DNA of 64,000 nucleotides from a candidate division KSB1 bacterium (GCA_016214895.1 JACRMR010000008.1:62001-126000), one strand, 5' to 3'. Shown: positions 35,653 through 45,278, numbered from the stretch's first letter. Translations and numbers: made by a program. The notes: a model not told the origin generated them from the letters alone.

Positions 35653-36435
35653 ATGATATACGCGGCGCGTCCAAAGTGGAATTACCGACTCGATCTTGAA
35701 TACGACGGCACGGATTTCTCGGGTTGGCAGTGGCAGGACGGTGAACGCACGGTCCAAGGATGCGTGGAAGACGCGGTCGCTCGGTTGTATTCCGCTGGCA
35801 TCAGGGTCTCAGCCGCCGGTCGTACGGATGCCGGGGTACATGCGACGGGTCAAGTCGCGGGGTTTAGAACTGATGTTGAGCGAGAACCGGCGACGGCGGT
35901 TCGTGCGCTGAATTCTCACCTGCCGCCGGATATGCGGATTTTGTCGGTCAGCAAGGCCGAATCGGATTGGCACCCGCGGTTCAGCGCAAAGTGGCGAAGT
36001 TACGAATATTGTATCTCCAAGTCGCCCCGATCGATCGGGCGGGCGTATAGTTGGTACCTGCCCCGGGTCTTGAATGTAGAGAGAATGAATGAGGCGGCCG
36101 GTTATTTGCGGGGATCTCATAGTTTCAGAGCGTTCGCGCACGAATCTCCGGCCGAAAAGCACTATTTGTCGGACGTTTATCGCATCGATTGGGAAGAAGA
36201 TGATAATAATTATGTGTTTAGGATCGCGGCGAATCGCTTTTTGCACGGGATGGTAAGGCTGCTTGTCGGAACCTTTGCGAACGTAGGTCGTGGAAAGATT
36301 GGCCCGGAGTCGGTGACGGAAATCCTGAACTCGCATGATGTTCGGAACTCCGGAATGAAAGTTCCGGCCGCCGGATTAGTCCTGACGGGTGTGGGCTATG
36401 CGCCGTGGGTGCCAACGATTCATACGCGATCATAA
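35653..36435 (+). CDS. truA: tRNA pseudouridine(38-40) synthase
   Basis: Isomerises uridines 38-40 of the anticodon arm. The 260-residue protein has the nucleophile D59 in GRTDAGVHATGQ, the N-terminal YDGTDFSGWQ, and the conserved HSFRAFAHESP and FLHGMVRLLVGTFANVG stretches. Length is normal. The interior codons between about 35990 and 36250 are noticeably more AT-rich than neighbouring genes, though the protein looks intact. It lies between ecfT and a protease gene. Confidence 0.93.
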   Translation: MIYAARPKWNYRLDLEYDGTDFSGWQWQDGERTVQGCVEDAVARLYSAGIRVSAAGRTDAGVHATGQVAGFRTDVEREPATAVRALNSHLPPDMRILSVSKAESDWHPRFSAKWRSYEYCISKSPRSIGRAYSWYLPRVLNVERMNEAAGYLRGSHSFRAFAHESPAEKHYLSDVYRIDWEEDDNNYVFRIAANRFLHGMVRLLVGTFANVGRGKIGPESVTEILNSHDVRNSGMKVPAAGLVLTGVGYAPWVPTIHTRS

Positions 36436-36450
36436 TCGGGGAACGACAAC

Positions 36451-37725
36451 GTGTCTCGCTTTATCAATTTTTTCGCCATCGGACTCATTGCCGGACTGCT
36501 GATCTTTTATCAGTATTATCGCAACAAAGCTCTGGAGACGGCGATTGCTGAACTGCGGGAGCAGACGTCTGAGCAGCAAGCCGCCACCACCAGCGCGTTG
36601 CGGGCGGTGACGCCCTCGGTCAGTCGCGGCGAAGATCGCCCGGCGGAAATCCCGCCGTTCCAGAGTATCGACAGCGAGATTACCGAAAGCCGGCAGAATG
36701 CGATTACGCGCGCCATCGCGCGTTCACGTGACGCGGTTGTCGGCATTAATGTGGTTCAGGTCAAGGAAGTCGCGAACCCGTTGATGTCTTCGGATCCGAT
36801 GGTTTGGATGATGTTTGACGAGCGTCTTTTTCCGCGCACGATCAAGAAGAAGGTTCACAACCTCGGTTCCGGCTTCGTCATCAGCTCCGATGGGTACATT
36901 GTCACGAATCAACACGTCGTCGCGGACGCCGCCGAAGTGGTCGTCTCGACGACGGGCGGCAAGAAGTACGATGCGAAGATCGTCGGCACGGACCCGCTCC
37001 TGGACATGGCGTTGTTGAAGATCGAGGCCAGCGGTTTGCCCAGCATCCCGCTGGGTGACAGCGAGAACGCGATCGTAGGCGAATGGGCGCTTGCGATCGG
37101 CAACCCTTACGGGTTGTTCGACGTGAACGATCAGCCGTCGGTATCCGTCGGAGTGATTTCCGCGCTGCATCGTGATTTTGAAAGTCCGATCGATGGCCGG
37201 TTGTACACCGACATGATCCAAACCGACGCCTCGATCAACCACGGCAACTCCGGCGGTCCGTTGATCAACGCGGAGGGCATCGCCATGGGTATGAACACGT
37301 TGATTTTCTCGGAATCCGGCGGTTCGGTCGGGGTGGGCTTTGCGATTCCCGCGCACAGAATTCTGGCGGCGATCAATGATTTGCGAAGTGGCGGCGTCAA
37401 TCGTGAGTTCTGGGTCGGCCTTCGCGCGCAAAACGTATCGCCGATCCGCGCCCGGCTGAACGGCATGGATTCACTCCAGGGTGCGGTGGTGACGATGGTT
37501 GAACGCAACAGTCCGGCGGCGAAGGCCGGGATTCAGATCGAGGACATCATTCTGGAGATCAACGGGCGCAAGATTGTCGATGCCGTGGCGGCCGGCGACT
37601 TTTTCAAGAATACGGACTTGCGCGTGGGCGACCGCATTGGCTTCAAGATTTCGCGGCGCGGCAAGCTCTTGCAGATTCCGCTGATTTTGGCGGCGTTGCC
37701 GAACAGCGAAGCACGGGGTATGTAG
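36451..37725 (+). CDS. HtrA/DegP-like serine protease with one PDZ domain
   Basis: Envelope quality-control protease. The 424-residue protein has an N-terminal membrane anchor (about 5-21), a trypsin-like domain with the full catalytic triad H155 (NQHVV), D185 (LDMALLK) and S267 (GNSGGPL), and a single C-terminal PDZ domain (about 325-415). One PDZ and an anchor instead of a cleaved signal make it DegS- or HhoA-like in layout. The GTG start at 36451 lies 15 bases after truA. It probably acts in the periplasm; substrates unknown. Confidence 0.88.
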   Translation: MSRFINFFAIGLIAGLLIFYQYYRNKALETAIAELREQTSEQQAATTSALRAVTPSVSRGEDRPAEIPPFQSIDSEITESRQNAITRAIARSRDAVVGINVVQVKEVANPLMSSDPMVWMMFDERLFPRTIKKKVHNLGSGFVISSDGYIVTNQHVVADAAEVVVSTTGGKKYDAKIVGTDPLLDMALLKIEASGLPSIPLGDSENAIVGEWALAIGNPYGLFDVNDQPSVSVGVISALHRDFESPIDGRLYTDMIQTDASINHGNSGGPLINAEGIAMGMNTLIFSESGGSVGVGFAIPAHRILAAINDLRSGGVNREFWVGLRAQNVSPIRARLNGMDSLQGAVVTMVERNSPAAKAGIQIEDIILEINGRKIVDAVAAGDFFKNTDLRVGDRIGFKISRRGKLLQIPLILAALPNSEARGM

Positions 37726-37728
37726 CCG

Positions 37729-39027
37729 ATGATCGAGCGGTATTCGCGCGAGCCCATGGCCAGGTTGTGGACGGAGCGCTATCGATACGAGTGCTGGTGG
37801 CAGGTGGAGTTGGCGGCGCTTGAGGCGCGGGCCGATCGCGGCGAAGTGGCGCACGAGGCGTTGGAGCGAATTCGGGCGACCGCGGACTTCTCGATTGAGG
37901 AGATTCATCAGATCGAGGCGGAGGTTCAGCATGACGTAATCGCGTTCCTGACGTCGATTGCCAACCACGTTGGACCGGAGTCCCGCTATGTTCACCTGGG
38001 GCTGACCTCGTCGGACGTCGTCGATACCGCGTTCGCACTGCAAATTCGGGACGCTTCCCACCTGATCATCGAAGACATCGCGGCGGTGCGTGTGATCTTG
38101 CAGCGGCTGGCCCGAGATCATCGTCGCACACCGACGGTGGGGCGGACCCACGGCATGCACGCGGAACCCACGGTGTTCGGACTGAAGTTCGCGTTGTGGG
38201 ACGATGAATTCGGCCGTCACGAATCCCGGATCGCACAGACGCTGGAACGCGTGCTGGTTGGCAAGTTGTCCGGCGCGGTCGGCAACTTCGGTCACACCGA
38301 TCCCGCGCTCGAAGAAGCGGTGATGGGTCGGCTCGGCTTGGGCGTGGCCGCGGTCAGCACGCAGATTGTCGGTCGTGAGCGCCATGCGGAACTCCTGAAT
38401 CTGCACGCATTGATTGCGGCGTCAATTGAGAAGATCGCGACCGAGATTCGGCATCTGCAACGGACGGAAGTCGGTGAAGCCTACGAGCCGTTCGGTCGCA
38501 AGCAGAAGGGATCGTCGGCGATGCCGCACAAGCGCAATCCGATTTTGTGTGAGCGTCTGTGCGGGATCTCGCGGCTGATGCGGGGCTACGCTTTGGTGGG
38601 CTTGGAAAATATCGCGCTCTGGCATGAGCGGGACATCTCGCATTCGTCGGCGGAGCGCGTGGTGTTCCCCGACGCGTTCATTGGTTTGGACTACATGCTG
38701 CATCTGCTGATTCGGGTGTTGGACGGCCTTGACATTCGGCCCGAGCGAATGCGGCAGAACCTGGAGTTGACCGGCGGCGCGTTGGCTTCGGAGCGCATAT
38801 TGTTGGCGTTGACGGAGGCCGGCTGGACGCGCGAGCGCGCCTACCAGCACGTGCAAGCGGCGGCGCTATTCGCCGAGCAGAACGGCGCGCCGATGCGTCA
38901 GCAGATTTCCGCGGATGCGGAGGTCGTCGCCGCCCTGGGGCCGGAAGCGCTTGCTGAATTGCTGGTTGTTGAGCCGCGCTACGACATGGCGGATCTCGTT
39001 TATCGCCGGTTGGGATTGTTGGACTAA
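37729..39027 (+). CDS. purB: Adenylosuccinate lyase
   Basis: Catalyses two fumarate-releasing steps of purine synthesis: SAICAR to AICAR and adenylosuccinate to AMP. The 432-residue protein carries the superfamily signature GSSAMPHKRNP near residue 265, the TSSDVVDTAFALQ segment and the GRTHGMHAEP histidine region. Length is typical of the PurB of Bacillus type (about 430). It starts 3 bases after the protease gene. purC follows after 32 bases. Confidence 0.95.
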   Translation: MIERYSREPMARLWTERYRYECWWQVELAALEARADRGEVAHEALERIRATADFSIEEIHQIEAEVQHDVIAFLTSIANHVGPESRYVHLGLTSSDVVDTAFALQIRDASHLIIEDIAAVRVILQRLARDHRRTPTVGRTHGMHAEPTVFGLKFALWDDEFGRHESRIAQTLERVLVGKLSGAVGNFGHTDPALEEAVMGRLGLGVAAVSTQIVGRERHAELLNLHALIAASIEKIATEIRHLQRTEVGEAYEPFGRKQKGSSAMPHKRNPILCERLCGISRLMRGYALVGLENIALWHERDISHSSAERVVFPDAFIGLDYMLHLLIRVLDGLDIRPERMRQNLELTGGALASERILLALTEAGWTRERAYQHVQAAALFAEQNGAPMRQQISADAEVVAALGPEALAELLVVEPRYDMADLVYRRLGLLD

Positions 39028-39059
39028 AGAGCTGGGTACGGTCTAATTGGGAGCCGAAT

Positions 39060-39770
39060 TTGGAGAAAAGGGATCTGCTTTTTGAGGGAAGTTCCAAACG
39101 GCTGTACAGTACGGACCGTGAGAACCTTGCCGTTTTGGAATATACCGACGATTTCATCATTCAGCCGAACGGCAGCCGGACGATCGTGCCGGGCAAGGGT
39201 GAAGTCAATCTCGGCATCGCGACGTTTCTGTTCCAATATCTCGAGAACTACCATGTGCCGACGCATTTTGTCGAGCGCATCGGAAAGAACGACATGCTGG
39301 TGCGGCGGCTGAAGATGATTCCGATCGAGGTCGTCGTTTACAACGCGATCTCCTCACGGCTGGCGCAGCGGTTCAAGCTTGAGGACGGACATCAGATTGA
39401 CTTCCCGATCATCGAGTATTTTCTGAAGTCCCCGCGACTGGGAAATCCGATGATCAATGAGACGCACGCGCTGGCGCTGGGCTATGCGAAGCCGGACGAC
39501 ATGCGCGCGATGGGCCGCATGGCGTCGAAGGCGAACGCGATCCTGAAGTCGTTGTTCGAGCGTCGGGGCTTGCAGCTGATCGAGTTTAAGCTCGAATTCG
39601 GCATGAGCGGCGAGAATATCTATATCGGTGACGAGATCTCGCCCGATACGAGCCGCTATTTCGACCGCAAGCGGAATCGCCGATTGGAGCGGGAAAAGTA
39701 CATTCAGGACCTCGCGAGCGTGGAGAAGGTTTATCGCGAGTTGTACGATCGCCTGACGCGCGCCGTATAG
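39060..39770 (+). CDS. purC: Phosphoribosylaminoimidazole-succinocarboxamide synthase
   Basis: Joins CAIR and aspartate with ATP to give SAICAR, the substrate of the preceding PurB. The 236-residue length is standard. It has the N-terminal LFEGSSKRLY, the PIEVVVYN strand, the LIEFKLEFG metal region and the C-terminal ISPDTSRYFD motif. The start is TTG at 39060 with GGGAG at 39049-39053 six bases upstream. It is followed by psd after 23 bases. Confidence 0.95.
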   Translation: MEKRDLLFEGSSKRLYSTDRENLAVLEYTDDFIIQPNGSRTIVPGKGEVNLGIATFLFQYLENYHVPTHFVERIGKNDMLVRRLKMIPIEVVVYNAISSRLAQRFKLEDGHQIDFPIIEYFLKSPRLGNPMINETHALALGYAKPDDMRAMGRMASKANAILKSLFERRGLQLIEFKLEFGMSGENIYIGDEISPDTSRYFDRKRNRRLEREKYIQDLASVEKVYRELYDRLTRAV

Positions 39771-39793
39771 CTCGAATCTGGAGCGTAAGTCAA

Positions 39794-40438
39794 GTGAGAT
39801 TTGCCTCTGAGGCCTGGCCGCTGGTCATGCCGCCGCTGCTGGTCGGCATTCTGCTGATCGTGTTGAGTCGCGCCGTCGGCAGCGCGAATTCGGCGATCTG
39901 GGGGGCGGTGGCTTTGGTGCTGGCGGTTTCGGTCTTGCTATTCTTCCGTGATCCGACTCGCACGAGTCCGGGGAATTCCCGGGCGGTCGTGGCGCCGGCC
40001 GATGGGAAGGTGATCGTCGCGGAGGCACTTGCGGACGGTCGTCAGCATGTGGCGATCTTTCTCTCGATTTTTGACGTGCACGTCAATCGGGTACCTTACG
40101 GCGGCACGGTTGCGCGGATCGTCATGCAGCCCGGGAAATATTTCCACGCCGGCAGTCCGGCGGCCGCGGAAGGCAACGCTCGTTGCGAGGTTGAGACGAC
40201 CACGGATCAAGGCACGGTATCATGGCGACAGGTCTCGGGACTTGTGGCGCGCAAGATATCCTGCCGCATTCGTGCAGGGGATGCCGTCCGCACGGGGGAT
40301 CGTTTCGGCCTGATCTACTTCGGGTCGCGGATGGACGTGTACATGCCGGCGCATGCTCGGATCGCCGTGCAGGCCGGAGCACGTGTGTACGCCGGCGCGA
40401 CCGTAATTGCTGAGTTTCCAAATGAGGAGAAGCCATGA
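39794..40438 (+). CDS. psd: Phosphatidylserine decarboxylase, short archaeal-type
   Basis: Decarboxylates phosphatidylserine to phosphatidylethanolamine at the membrane. The 214-residue length, two N-terminal membrane helices (about 11-50) and the PADGKVIVAE segment fit the short class of Psd. The proenzyme cleavage site is the G177-S178 pair in YFGSRMDVYMP, where Ser becomes the pyruvoyl cofactor. DVHVNRVP contains the conserved catalytic Asp/His region. The start is GTG at 39794. It overlaps pssA by 4 bp, and the two act consecutively. Confidence 0.92.
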   Translation: MRFASEAWPLVMPPLLVGILLIVLSRAVGSANSAIWGAVALVLAVSVLLFFRDPTRTSPGNSRAVVAPADGKVIVAEALADGRQHVAIFLSIFDVHVNRVPYGGTVARIVMQPGKYFHAGSPAAAEGNARCEVETTTDQGTVSWRQVSGLVARKISCRIRAGDAVRTGDRFGLIYFGSRMDVYMPAHARIAVQAGARVYAGATVIAEFPNEEKP

Positions 40439-41199
40439 AGAAATGGCCTGCCAATATCATGACCGCGGGAAACCTGTTTTGCGGTTTTTTCGCGATCATC
40501 GCGGCGTTTGACGGACATCCGCAGATTTCCGCGTGGTTGATACTGTTTGCCGCGGTACTTGACGCCTTTGACGGCAAGGCCGCGCGGCTGTTCGGCGGCG
40601 GATCGAAGTTCGGGATTCAATTTGATTCCATGGCCGACATGGTCTCATTTGGCGTCGCACCGGCGGCGCTGATCTACGCCGCGGCGTTCAATGATCTCGG
40701 CATTGCCGGGTTGATCGTCGCCTTTGTTCCGGCGCTGGCGGTGGCGGTTCGCCTGGCGCGATTCAACGTTTCCACCTCCGGCGGTCATCACGACTTCATC
40801 GGTTTGAGTTCGCCGTTACATGCCTGCCTGATCGCCTCCTTTGTGGTGATGAGTTTCAGTCGTTGGGACGCGATCATGGATTCTAACGTGCTGGCCGGGC
40901 TGGTCCTCACGACTTGCGCCCTGATGATCAGTCGACTGCCACTGCCGGGCTTGCCGCGCTTTACTCTGCGTGAGCCGGGCTACAATTTGGTCAAGGTGTC
41001 GTTCTTGTTGGTATGCCTGGGCTTCATGGTGATCAACCCGCCGCAGAACACGTTTCCGGCGTTGGCGGTGCTGGTGGTCGGCGCGTTTGCCGTCGCCGGC
41101 GCGAAGTCGATTGCCGGGCGCCATCGCGGAGCGCGGGACGGTGCGTTAGAGGATGATCTGGATGCCGAACCGGTTCCCGTGCATCGAGGTCGGCGATGA
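40435..41199 (+). CDS. pssA: CDP-diacylglycerol-serine O-phosphatidyltransferase
   Basis: Makes phosphatidylserine from CDP-diacylglycerol and serine; its product is used by the overlapping psd gene. The 254-residue integral-membrane protein has the CDP-alcohol phosphotransferase motif DG-xx-AR-x8-G-xxx-D-xxx-D, spanning DGKAAR to FDSMAD near residues 45-66. About seven hydrophobic helices follow, and the last 25 residues are charged and cytoplasmic. It overlaps purS by 4 bp, so a lipid pair is embedded within purine genes. Confidence 0.92.
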   Translation: MKKWPANIMTAGNLFCGFFAIIAAFDGHPQISAWLILFAAVLDAFDGKAARLFGGGSKFGIQFDSMADMVSFGVAPAALIYAAAFNDLGIAGLIVAFVPALAVAVRLARFNVSTSGGHHDFIGLSSPLHACLIASFVVMSFSRWDAIMDSNVLAGLVLTTCALMISRLPLPGLPRFTLREPGYNLVKVSFLLVCLGFMVINPPQNTFPALAVLVVGAFAVAGAKSIAGRHRGARDGALEDDLDAEPVPVHRGRR

Positions 41200-41435
41200 A
41201 AGCCAGAGTTTACGTCACGTACAAGGATGGAGTGCTGGATCCGCAGGGGCAGACGGTCTGTCGTTTTCTGCAATCGCACGGTGAAGAGCGAGTTCGCGAT
41301 GTCCGCATCGGGAAGTACATTGAGTTTGAAGTCGAGGACCGTCCACATGACGAGCTTGAGCGCATGCTGATCGACATCAGCGACAAACTGTTGGCAAATC
41401 CCGTCATCGAATCTTACCGGGTCGAGCTGCCGTGA
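41196..41435 (+). CDS. purS: Phosphoribosylformylglycinamidine synthase, PurS subunit
   Basis: A small structural subunit that links PurQ and PurL in the FGAM synthase complex of most Gram-positives and many other bacteria. The 79-residue protein begins with VYVTYKDGVLDPQG and contains the VRDVRIGKYIEFEVE region typical of PurS. It overlaps both pssA and purQ by 4 bp, so PurS and PurQ are probably made in equal amounts. purL is not in the window. Confidence 0.92.
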   Translation: MKARVYVTYKDGVLDPQGQTVCRFLQSHGEERVRDVRIGKYIEFEVEDRPHDELERMLIDISDKLLANPVIESYRVELP

Positions 41436-42142
41436 CTTGGGCAGTGGTTACGTTTCCGGGCTCGAATTGCGACCGCGACTCCTGGCATGCGCTCGGCGAC
41501 GTGCTTGGTTTTGATGTCAAGCCGGTGTTCCACAAAACGACGACTTTGCCGCCATGTGACGCGGTGGTAATTCCTGGCGGTTTTTCTTACGGCGACTACC
41601 TGCGCTGCGGCGCATTGGCCAAACTCTCACCGATTATGCCCGCGATTCGGGCTTTCGCGGACGGCGGCGGACTTGTGGTCGGCATCTGCAATGGCTTTCA
41701 GATTCTCTGCGAAGCGGGACTCCTCCCCGGCGCCCTGGTTCGGAATTCGCACTTGCGGTTTGTTTCGCGCTTGGTGAGCCTGCGCGTGGAGCGCGCGGAC
41801 ACGGCATTCACCGGGGGATATGCCGCGGGCGATTTGATCGATCTTCCCATCGCACACGGCGAGGGTAACTACGTCGCCGATGCCGCGACTATCGTTGAAT
41901 TGGAACGCGAGCATCGCATCTTATTTCGCTACACCGGTCCGGTACGTAGTGACGTACCCGACGGAAATCCCAACGGCAGCACCAATGCCATCGCGGGCAT
42001 CATGAATCGCCGCGGCAATGTCATGGGCATGATGCCGCATCCGGAACGCGCGACCGATCCGCTGATTTCGCGCCCGGATGGCGCCAACGTGTTTCATTCC
42101 ATGGCAGCCTGGGCCGGGCTGCACCCGCGTTTGCAATCTTAG
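41432..42142 (+). CDS. purQ: Phosphoribosylformylglycinamidine synthase, glutamine amidotransferase subunit
   Basis: Releases ammonia from glutamine for the FGAM synthase reaction. The 236-residue class I amidotransferase has the nucleophile C86 in GICNGFQ and the catalytic His in MMPHPERA near the C-terminus. PGGFSYGDYLRCGA is the oxyanion-hole region of PurQ. The start is GTG at 41432 within purS. The stop is 25 bases before tatA. Confidence 0.94.
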   Translation: MTWAVVTFPGSNCDRDSWHALGDVLGFDVKPVFHKTTTLPPCDAVVIPGGFSYGDYLRCGALAKLSPIMPAIRAFADGGGLVVGICNGFQILCEAGLLPGALVRNSHLRFVSRLVSLRVERADTAFTGGYAAGDLIDLPIAHGEGNYVADAATIVELEREHRILFRYTGPVRSDVPDGNPNGSTNAIAGIMNRRGNVMGMMPHPERATDPLISRPDGANVFHSMAAWAGLHPRLQS

Positions 42143-42167
42143 GCTCACCCTCACTCCCGGGCACCCC

Positions 42168-42464
42168 GTGAACCTCGGCGGCTCCGAACTATTCCTTGTA
42201 TTGCTGGTGATGCTGCTGCTGTTCGGCGGCAAGCGTTTGCCGGAGCTGGCGCGAAACCTCGGGCGCGGACTCGCCGAATTCCGGCGCGCCACGCAGTCGA
42301 TACAGCGCGACATCAGCTCGTCGATTGATGAGGTCGCGCGACCGGGAACTCCGCAGCAGTACAAGCCAGCTTCCACTGAAACTTCCTCCCCCCGGATCAC
42401 CCCGTATGCCAACCCCGCTGCCGAGCCACGCCCAGCTCCGGAGCCACCCCGCAGCGATTCCTGA
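42168..42464 (+). CDS. tatA: Sec-independent translocase subunit TatA/TatB-like
   Basis: A small component of the twin-arginine export channel for folded proteins. The 98-residue protein has an N-terminal membrane helix (about 5-19), the hinge FGGKRLPELARNLGRG and an amphipathic helix to about residue 50, then a Pro/Ser-rich tail. The hinge normally reads FGP in TatA; here it is FGG. The start is GTG at 42168; the longer frame from 42078 lies in purQ and is rejected. TatC is not in the window. The gene overlaps gatA by 59 bp. Confidence 0.85.
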   Translation: MNLGGSELFLVLLVMLLLFGGKRLPELARNLGRGLAEFRRATQSIQRDISSSIDEVARPGTPQQYKPASTETSSPRITPYANPAAEPRPAPEPPRSDS

Positions 42465-43833
42465 GGCGGTTGAGACCTCGCTGCGTCTGGCACGGGCGGG
42501 AGCACACCTCAACGCGTTTATCCACCTTCTGGAGGAGCGCGCGCGTCGGCAGGCAGTCGAGGTGCGCGATGCCTTGTTGCGGGGTGACGACTTGCCGCTG
42601 GGCGGATGGTTGATCGCCGTCAAGGACAATATTGCGATTCGCGGGACGCGCCTTACATGTGCATCAAGAATCCTTGATGGATTCGAGAGTATCTTCACCG
42701 CAACCGCAATTGAACGGCTGGAACGTGCCGGTGCGATTCTGATCGGCAAGACGAATCTTGATGAGTTTGCGATGGGGTCATCCACCGAGAATTCTGCTTT
42801 CGGAGCGGCGCGGCATCCGCGTTGTCCGGAGTGCGTCCCGGGCGGATCGTCAGGCGGCAGCGCGATCGCTGTGTCAGCCGGTTGGGTGCATGCGGGGCTG
42901 GGGAGTGATACGGGCGGCAGCGTTCGCCAACCCGCCGCTTTTTGCGGAGTTGTGGGGCTGAAGCCGACCTATGGCCGTGTGAGTCGCTATGGACTCGTGG
43001 CATTTGGATCATCCCTCGATCAGATTTCGCCGTTCACAAGTACGTGTGCCGACGCGCAGTTGATCCTGCGTGAGATGGCAGGCGTTGACGAGAGAGACTC
43101 GAGCAGCTCGCCGGAGCCGGTGGACCGCGATCAGATTCATGCGACTGAAGTCGGTCCGCGACTGCGCGTCGGACTCGCGCGGGAGTATTTCTCGGACGCG
43201 CTCAACTCGGAGATTGGAGCTCGAATTCGCGAAGTCGTCCACCAGCTTCGCGAGCGCGGGCACACGGTAACCGAGGTCTCGTTACCGCATACGGAGTACG
43301 CCATACCGGTTTACTATATTCTGGCGACGGCGGAGGCGAGTTCGAATTTGGCCCGCTTTGACGGGGTTCGCTACGGATTCCGACATGCTGACGGTGGGAC
43401 CCTGCTCGATCTCTACGAGCGGACCCGCGGGGCGGGGTTTGGACCGGAAGTGCGCCGCCGCATCATGATGGGTACGTATGTGCTTTCCGAAGGCTATTAC
43501 GACGCCTACTACAAGAAGGCGCAGCGCGTACGGCGGCTGATCGTCGATGATTTCAAGCGGGCGTTTGCCGATGTCGATGTGGTCATCAGTCCGACGACGC
43601 CGACGACGGCGTTCAAGATCGGCGAGCGTGCGGACGATCCCGTCGCCATGTATCTGTCCGACGTGTTTACCGTGCCGACGAACCTCGCGGGGATTCCCGC
43701 GGTGAGTGTGCCCGTGGGCGAGGACTCGCAGGGCTTGCCGATTGGGTTGCAAATTCAGGGTCCGCACTTCGCGGAGCGGCGGATTCTGACGTTGGGCGCC
43801 GAGATCGAAGCGTTGGGTTGGGGCGCGGCATGA
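42406..43833 (+). CDS. gatA: Aspartyl/glutamyl-tRNA amidotransferase subunit A
   Basis: Amidase that frees ammonia from glutamine so GatCAB can convert misacylated Glu-tRNA(Gln) or Asp-tRNA(Asn). The 475-residue protein has the Ser-cisSer-Lys triad K73, S148 and S172, in VKDNI, GGSSGGSA and DTGGSVRQP, with the same spacing as other GatA proteins. The ATG at 42406 is chosen; a longer ORF from 42325 adds a sequence without homology. gatB overlaps by 4 bp. gatC is absent from the window. Confidence 0.93.
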   Translation: MPTPLPSHAQLRSHPAAIPEAVETSLRLARAGAHLNAFIHLLEERARRQAVEVRDALLRGDDLPLGGWLIAVKDNIAIRGTRLTCASRILDGFESIFTATAIERLERAGAILIGKTNLDEFAMGSSTENSAFGAARHPRCPECVPGGSSGGSAIAVSAGWVHAGLGSDTGGSVRQPAAFCGVVGLKPTYGRVSRYGLVAFGSSLDQISPFTSTCADAQLILREMAGVDERDSSSSPEPVDRDQIHATEVGPRLRVGLAREYFSDALNSEIGARIREVVHQLRERGHTVTEVSLPHTEYAIPVYYILATAEASSNLARFDGVRYGFRHADGGTLLDLYERTRGAGFGPEVRRRIMMGTYVLSEGYYDAYYKKAQRVRRLIVDDFKRAFADVDVVISPTTPTTAFKIGERADDPVAMYLSDVFTVPTNLAGIPAVSVPVGEDSQGLPIGLQIQGPHFAERRILTLGAEIEALGWGAA

Positions 43834-45278
43834 GTTGGGAAGTTGTCGTCGGTCTCGAGATCCACGCGCAATTGGTCACGCGTACGAAAGCCTTCTGTCG
43901 TTGTCCGAATCAGTATGGCGCCGCGCCGAACACGTTGGTGTGTCCGACGTGTCTGGGCATGCCGGGCGCCCTGCCCGTGCTGAATGAGGAGGTGGTGTCG
44001 CAGGCGACAAAGCTGGCGCTGGCGCTGGGCGCGACGGTTCACCCGCATTCCAAGTTCGACCGCAAGAACTACTTCTATCCGGACCTGCCGAAGGGCTACC
44101 AAATCTCGCAATACGACGAGCCGTTTAGTACCGGTGGATTTGTTGAATTCGAGCTGGGCGGTGAGACAAAGCGCATTCGGGTCACCCGTGCCCACATCGA
44201 AGAGGACGCCGGCAAGTCGCAGCATCTTGCGGACGGGACCACGGTGGTGGACATGAATCGCTGCGGAGTTCCGTTGGTCGAGATCGTCAGTGAGCCCGAG
44301 CTGAGATCGCCGGCCGAAGCCGGAGCCTATGTGCGGACGGTCCGTGATTGGTTGCGCGCGATCAACGTCTGCGACGGCAACATGGAGCAAGGCTCCCTGC
44401 GTTGCGATGCCAACATCTCGGTCCGCCGAGCGGGGGAGCTCGACTTCAATGAGCGACGCGAAGTCAAGAACTTGAATTCGATCTCGAATCTCGAGCAGGT
44501 GATTGTCGCAGAGTCCGAGTGGCAGATCAAGCGGTACGAAGCGGGCGAGACCGTGAAGCGGATGACGTTGCTCTGGGACGAGGGAGCGGAAATCGCGCGG
44601 GAGATGCGCCGTAAGGAGGGATCTGACGATTACCGCTACTTCCCGGAGCCGGATCTTCCCGAGCTTACGCTTGACGCGCAGTACATTGAGGGCGTACGGG
44701 CCAGTATGTGGCTGACGCCGCGCGAGCTTAAAGCGGAGTTGATGGCCGTACACGGGTGGAATCGCGAGCAGGTGCAGTACCTGTTTTCCAGCGCCGGTCA
44801 TGTACCCTATGTGCGAGAATTAGTGCAGGACTTCGGCGCTGACCCGAAAAGCGTGGCCAGCTTCTACGCGACGGTCGCCTCGGGTATCATGAACGAGCGG
44901 GGCTGGTCGCCGGCGGAGTTCAGTCAGCAAGTTCCGGCCGCGAGTTTCGCGAAGGTCATCAGTTACCAACTCGATCGGACGATTTCATTCACCGGCGCGT
45001 CGGCGGTAATCAAGGAGATCGCCGATACCGGAGCAGAGCCTGACGCCATCATTAGCGCACGCGGCTTGCGGCAAATCTCGGACCGCGGAGTGCTGCGCCA
45101 GATCGTCGAACAGGTGCTGGAGCAGAATCCTGACGCGGTGCTCAAGCACAAGCCCGGCGAGGACAAACTGGTGAAATTCCTTGTCGGGCGGGTGATTCAG
45201 GCGACGAACAAGAGCGCGAATCCCGCGGTCGCCACAGAATTAGTACGCGAACTTCTCGATAGCAGGAAGGCGAATTAG
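43830..45278 (+). CDS. gatB: Aspartyl/glutamyl-tRNA amidotransferase subunit B
   Basis: The kinase and tRNA-binding subunit of GatCAB, which activates the misacylated amino acid with ATP. The 482-residue protein begins with VVGLEIHAQL and has the zinc-site cysteines (CRCPNQ and CPTCLGMPG), FDRKNYFYPDLPKGYQISQ, and the C-terminal YqeY-like tail domain (about 330-480). The ATG at 43830 overlaps the gatA stop; an ATG at 43818 adds four residues. Confidence 0.95.
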   Translation: MSWEVVVGLEIHAQLVTRTKAFCRCPNQYGAAPNTLVCPTCLGMPGALPVLNEEVVSQATKLALALGATVHPHSKFDRKNYFYPDLPKGYQISQYDEPFSTGGFVEFELGGETKRIRVTRAHIEEDAGKSQHLADGTTVVDMNRCGVPLVEIVSEPELRSPAEAGAYVRTVRDWLRAINVCDGNMEQGSLRCDANISVRRAGELDFNERREVKNLNSISNLEQVIVAESEWQIKRYEAGETVKRMTLLWDEGAEIAREMRRKEGSDDYRYFPEPDLPELTLDAQYIEGVRASMWLTPRELKAELMAVHGWNREQVQYLFSSAGHVPYVRELVQDFGADPKSVASFYATVASGIMNERGWSPAEFSQQVPAASFAKVISYQLDRTISFTGASAVIKEIADTGAEPDAIISARGLRQISDRGVLRQIVEQVLEQNPDAVLKHKPGEDKLVKFLVGRVIQATNKSANPAVATELVRELLDSRKAN

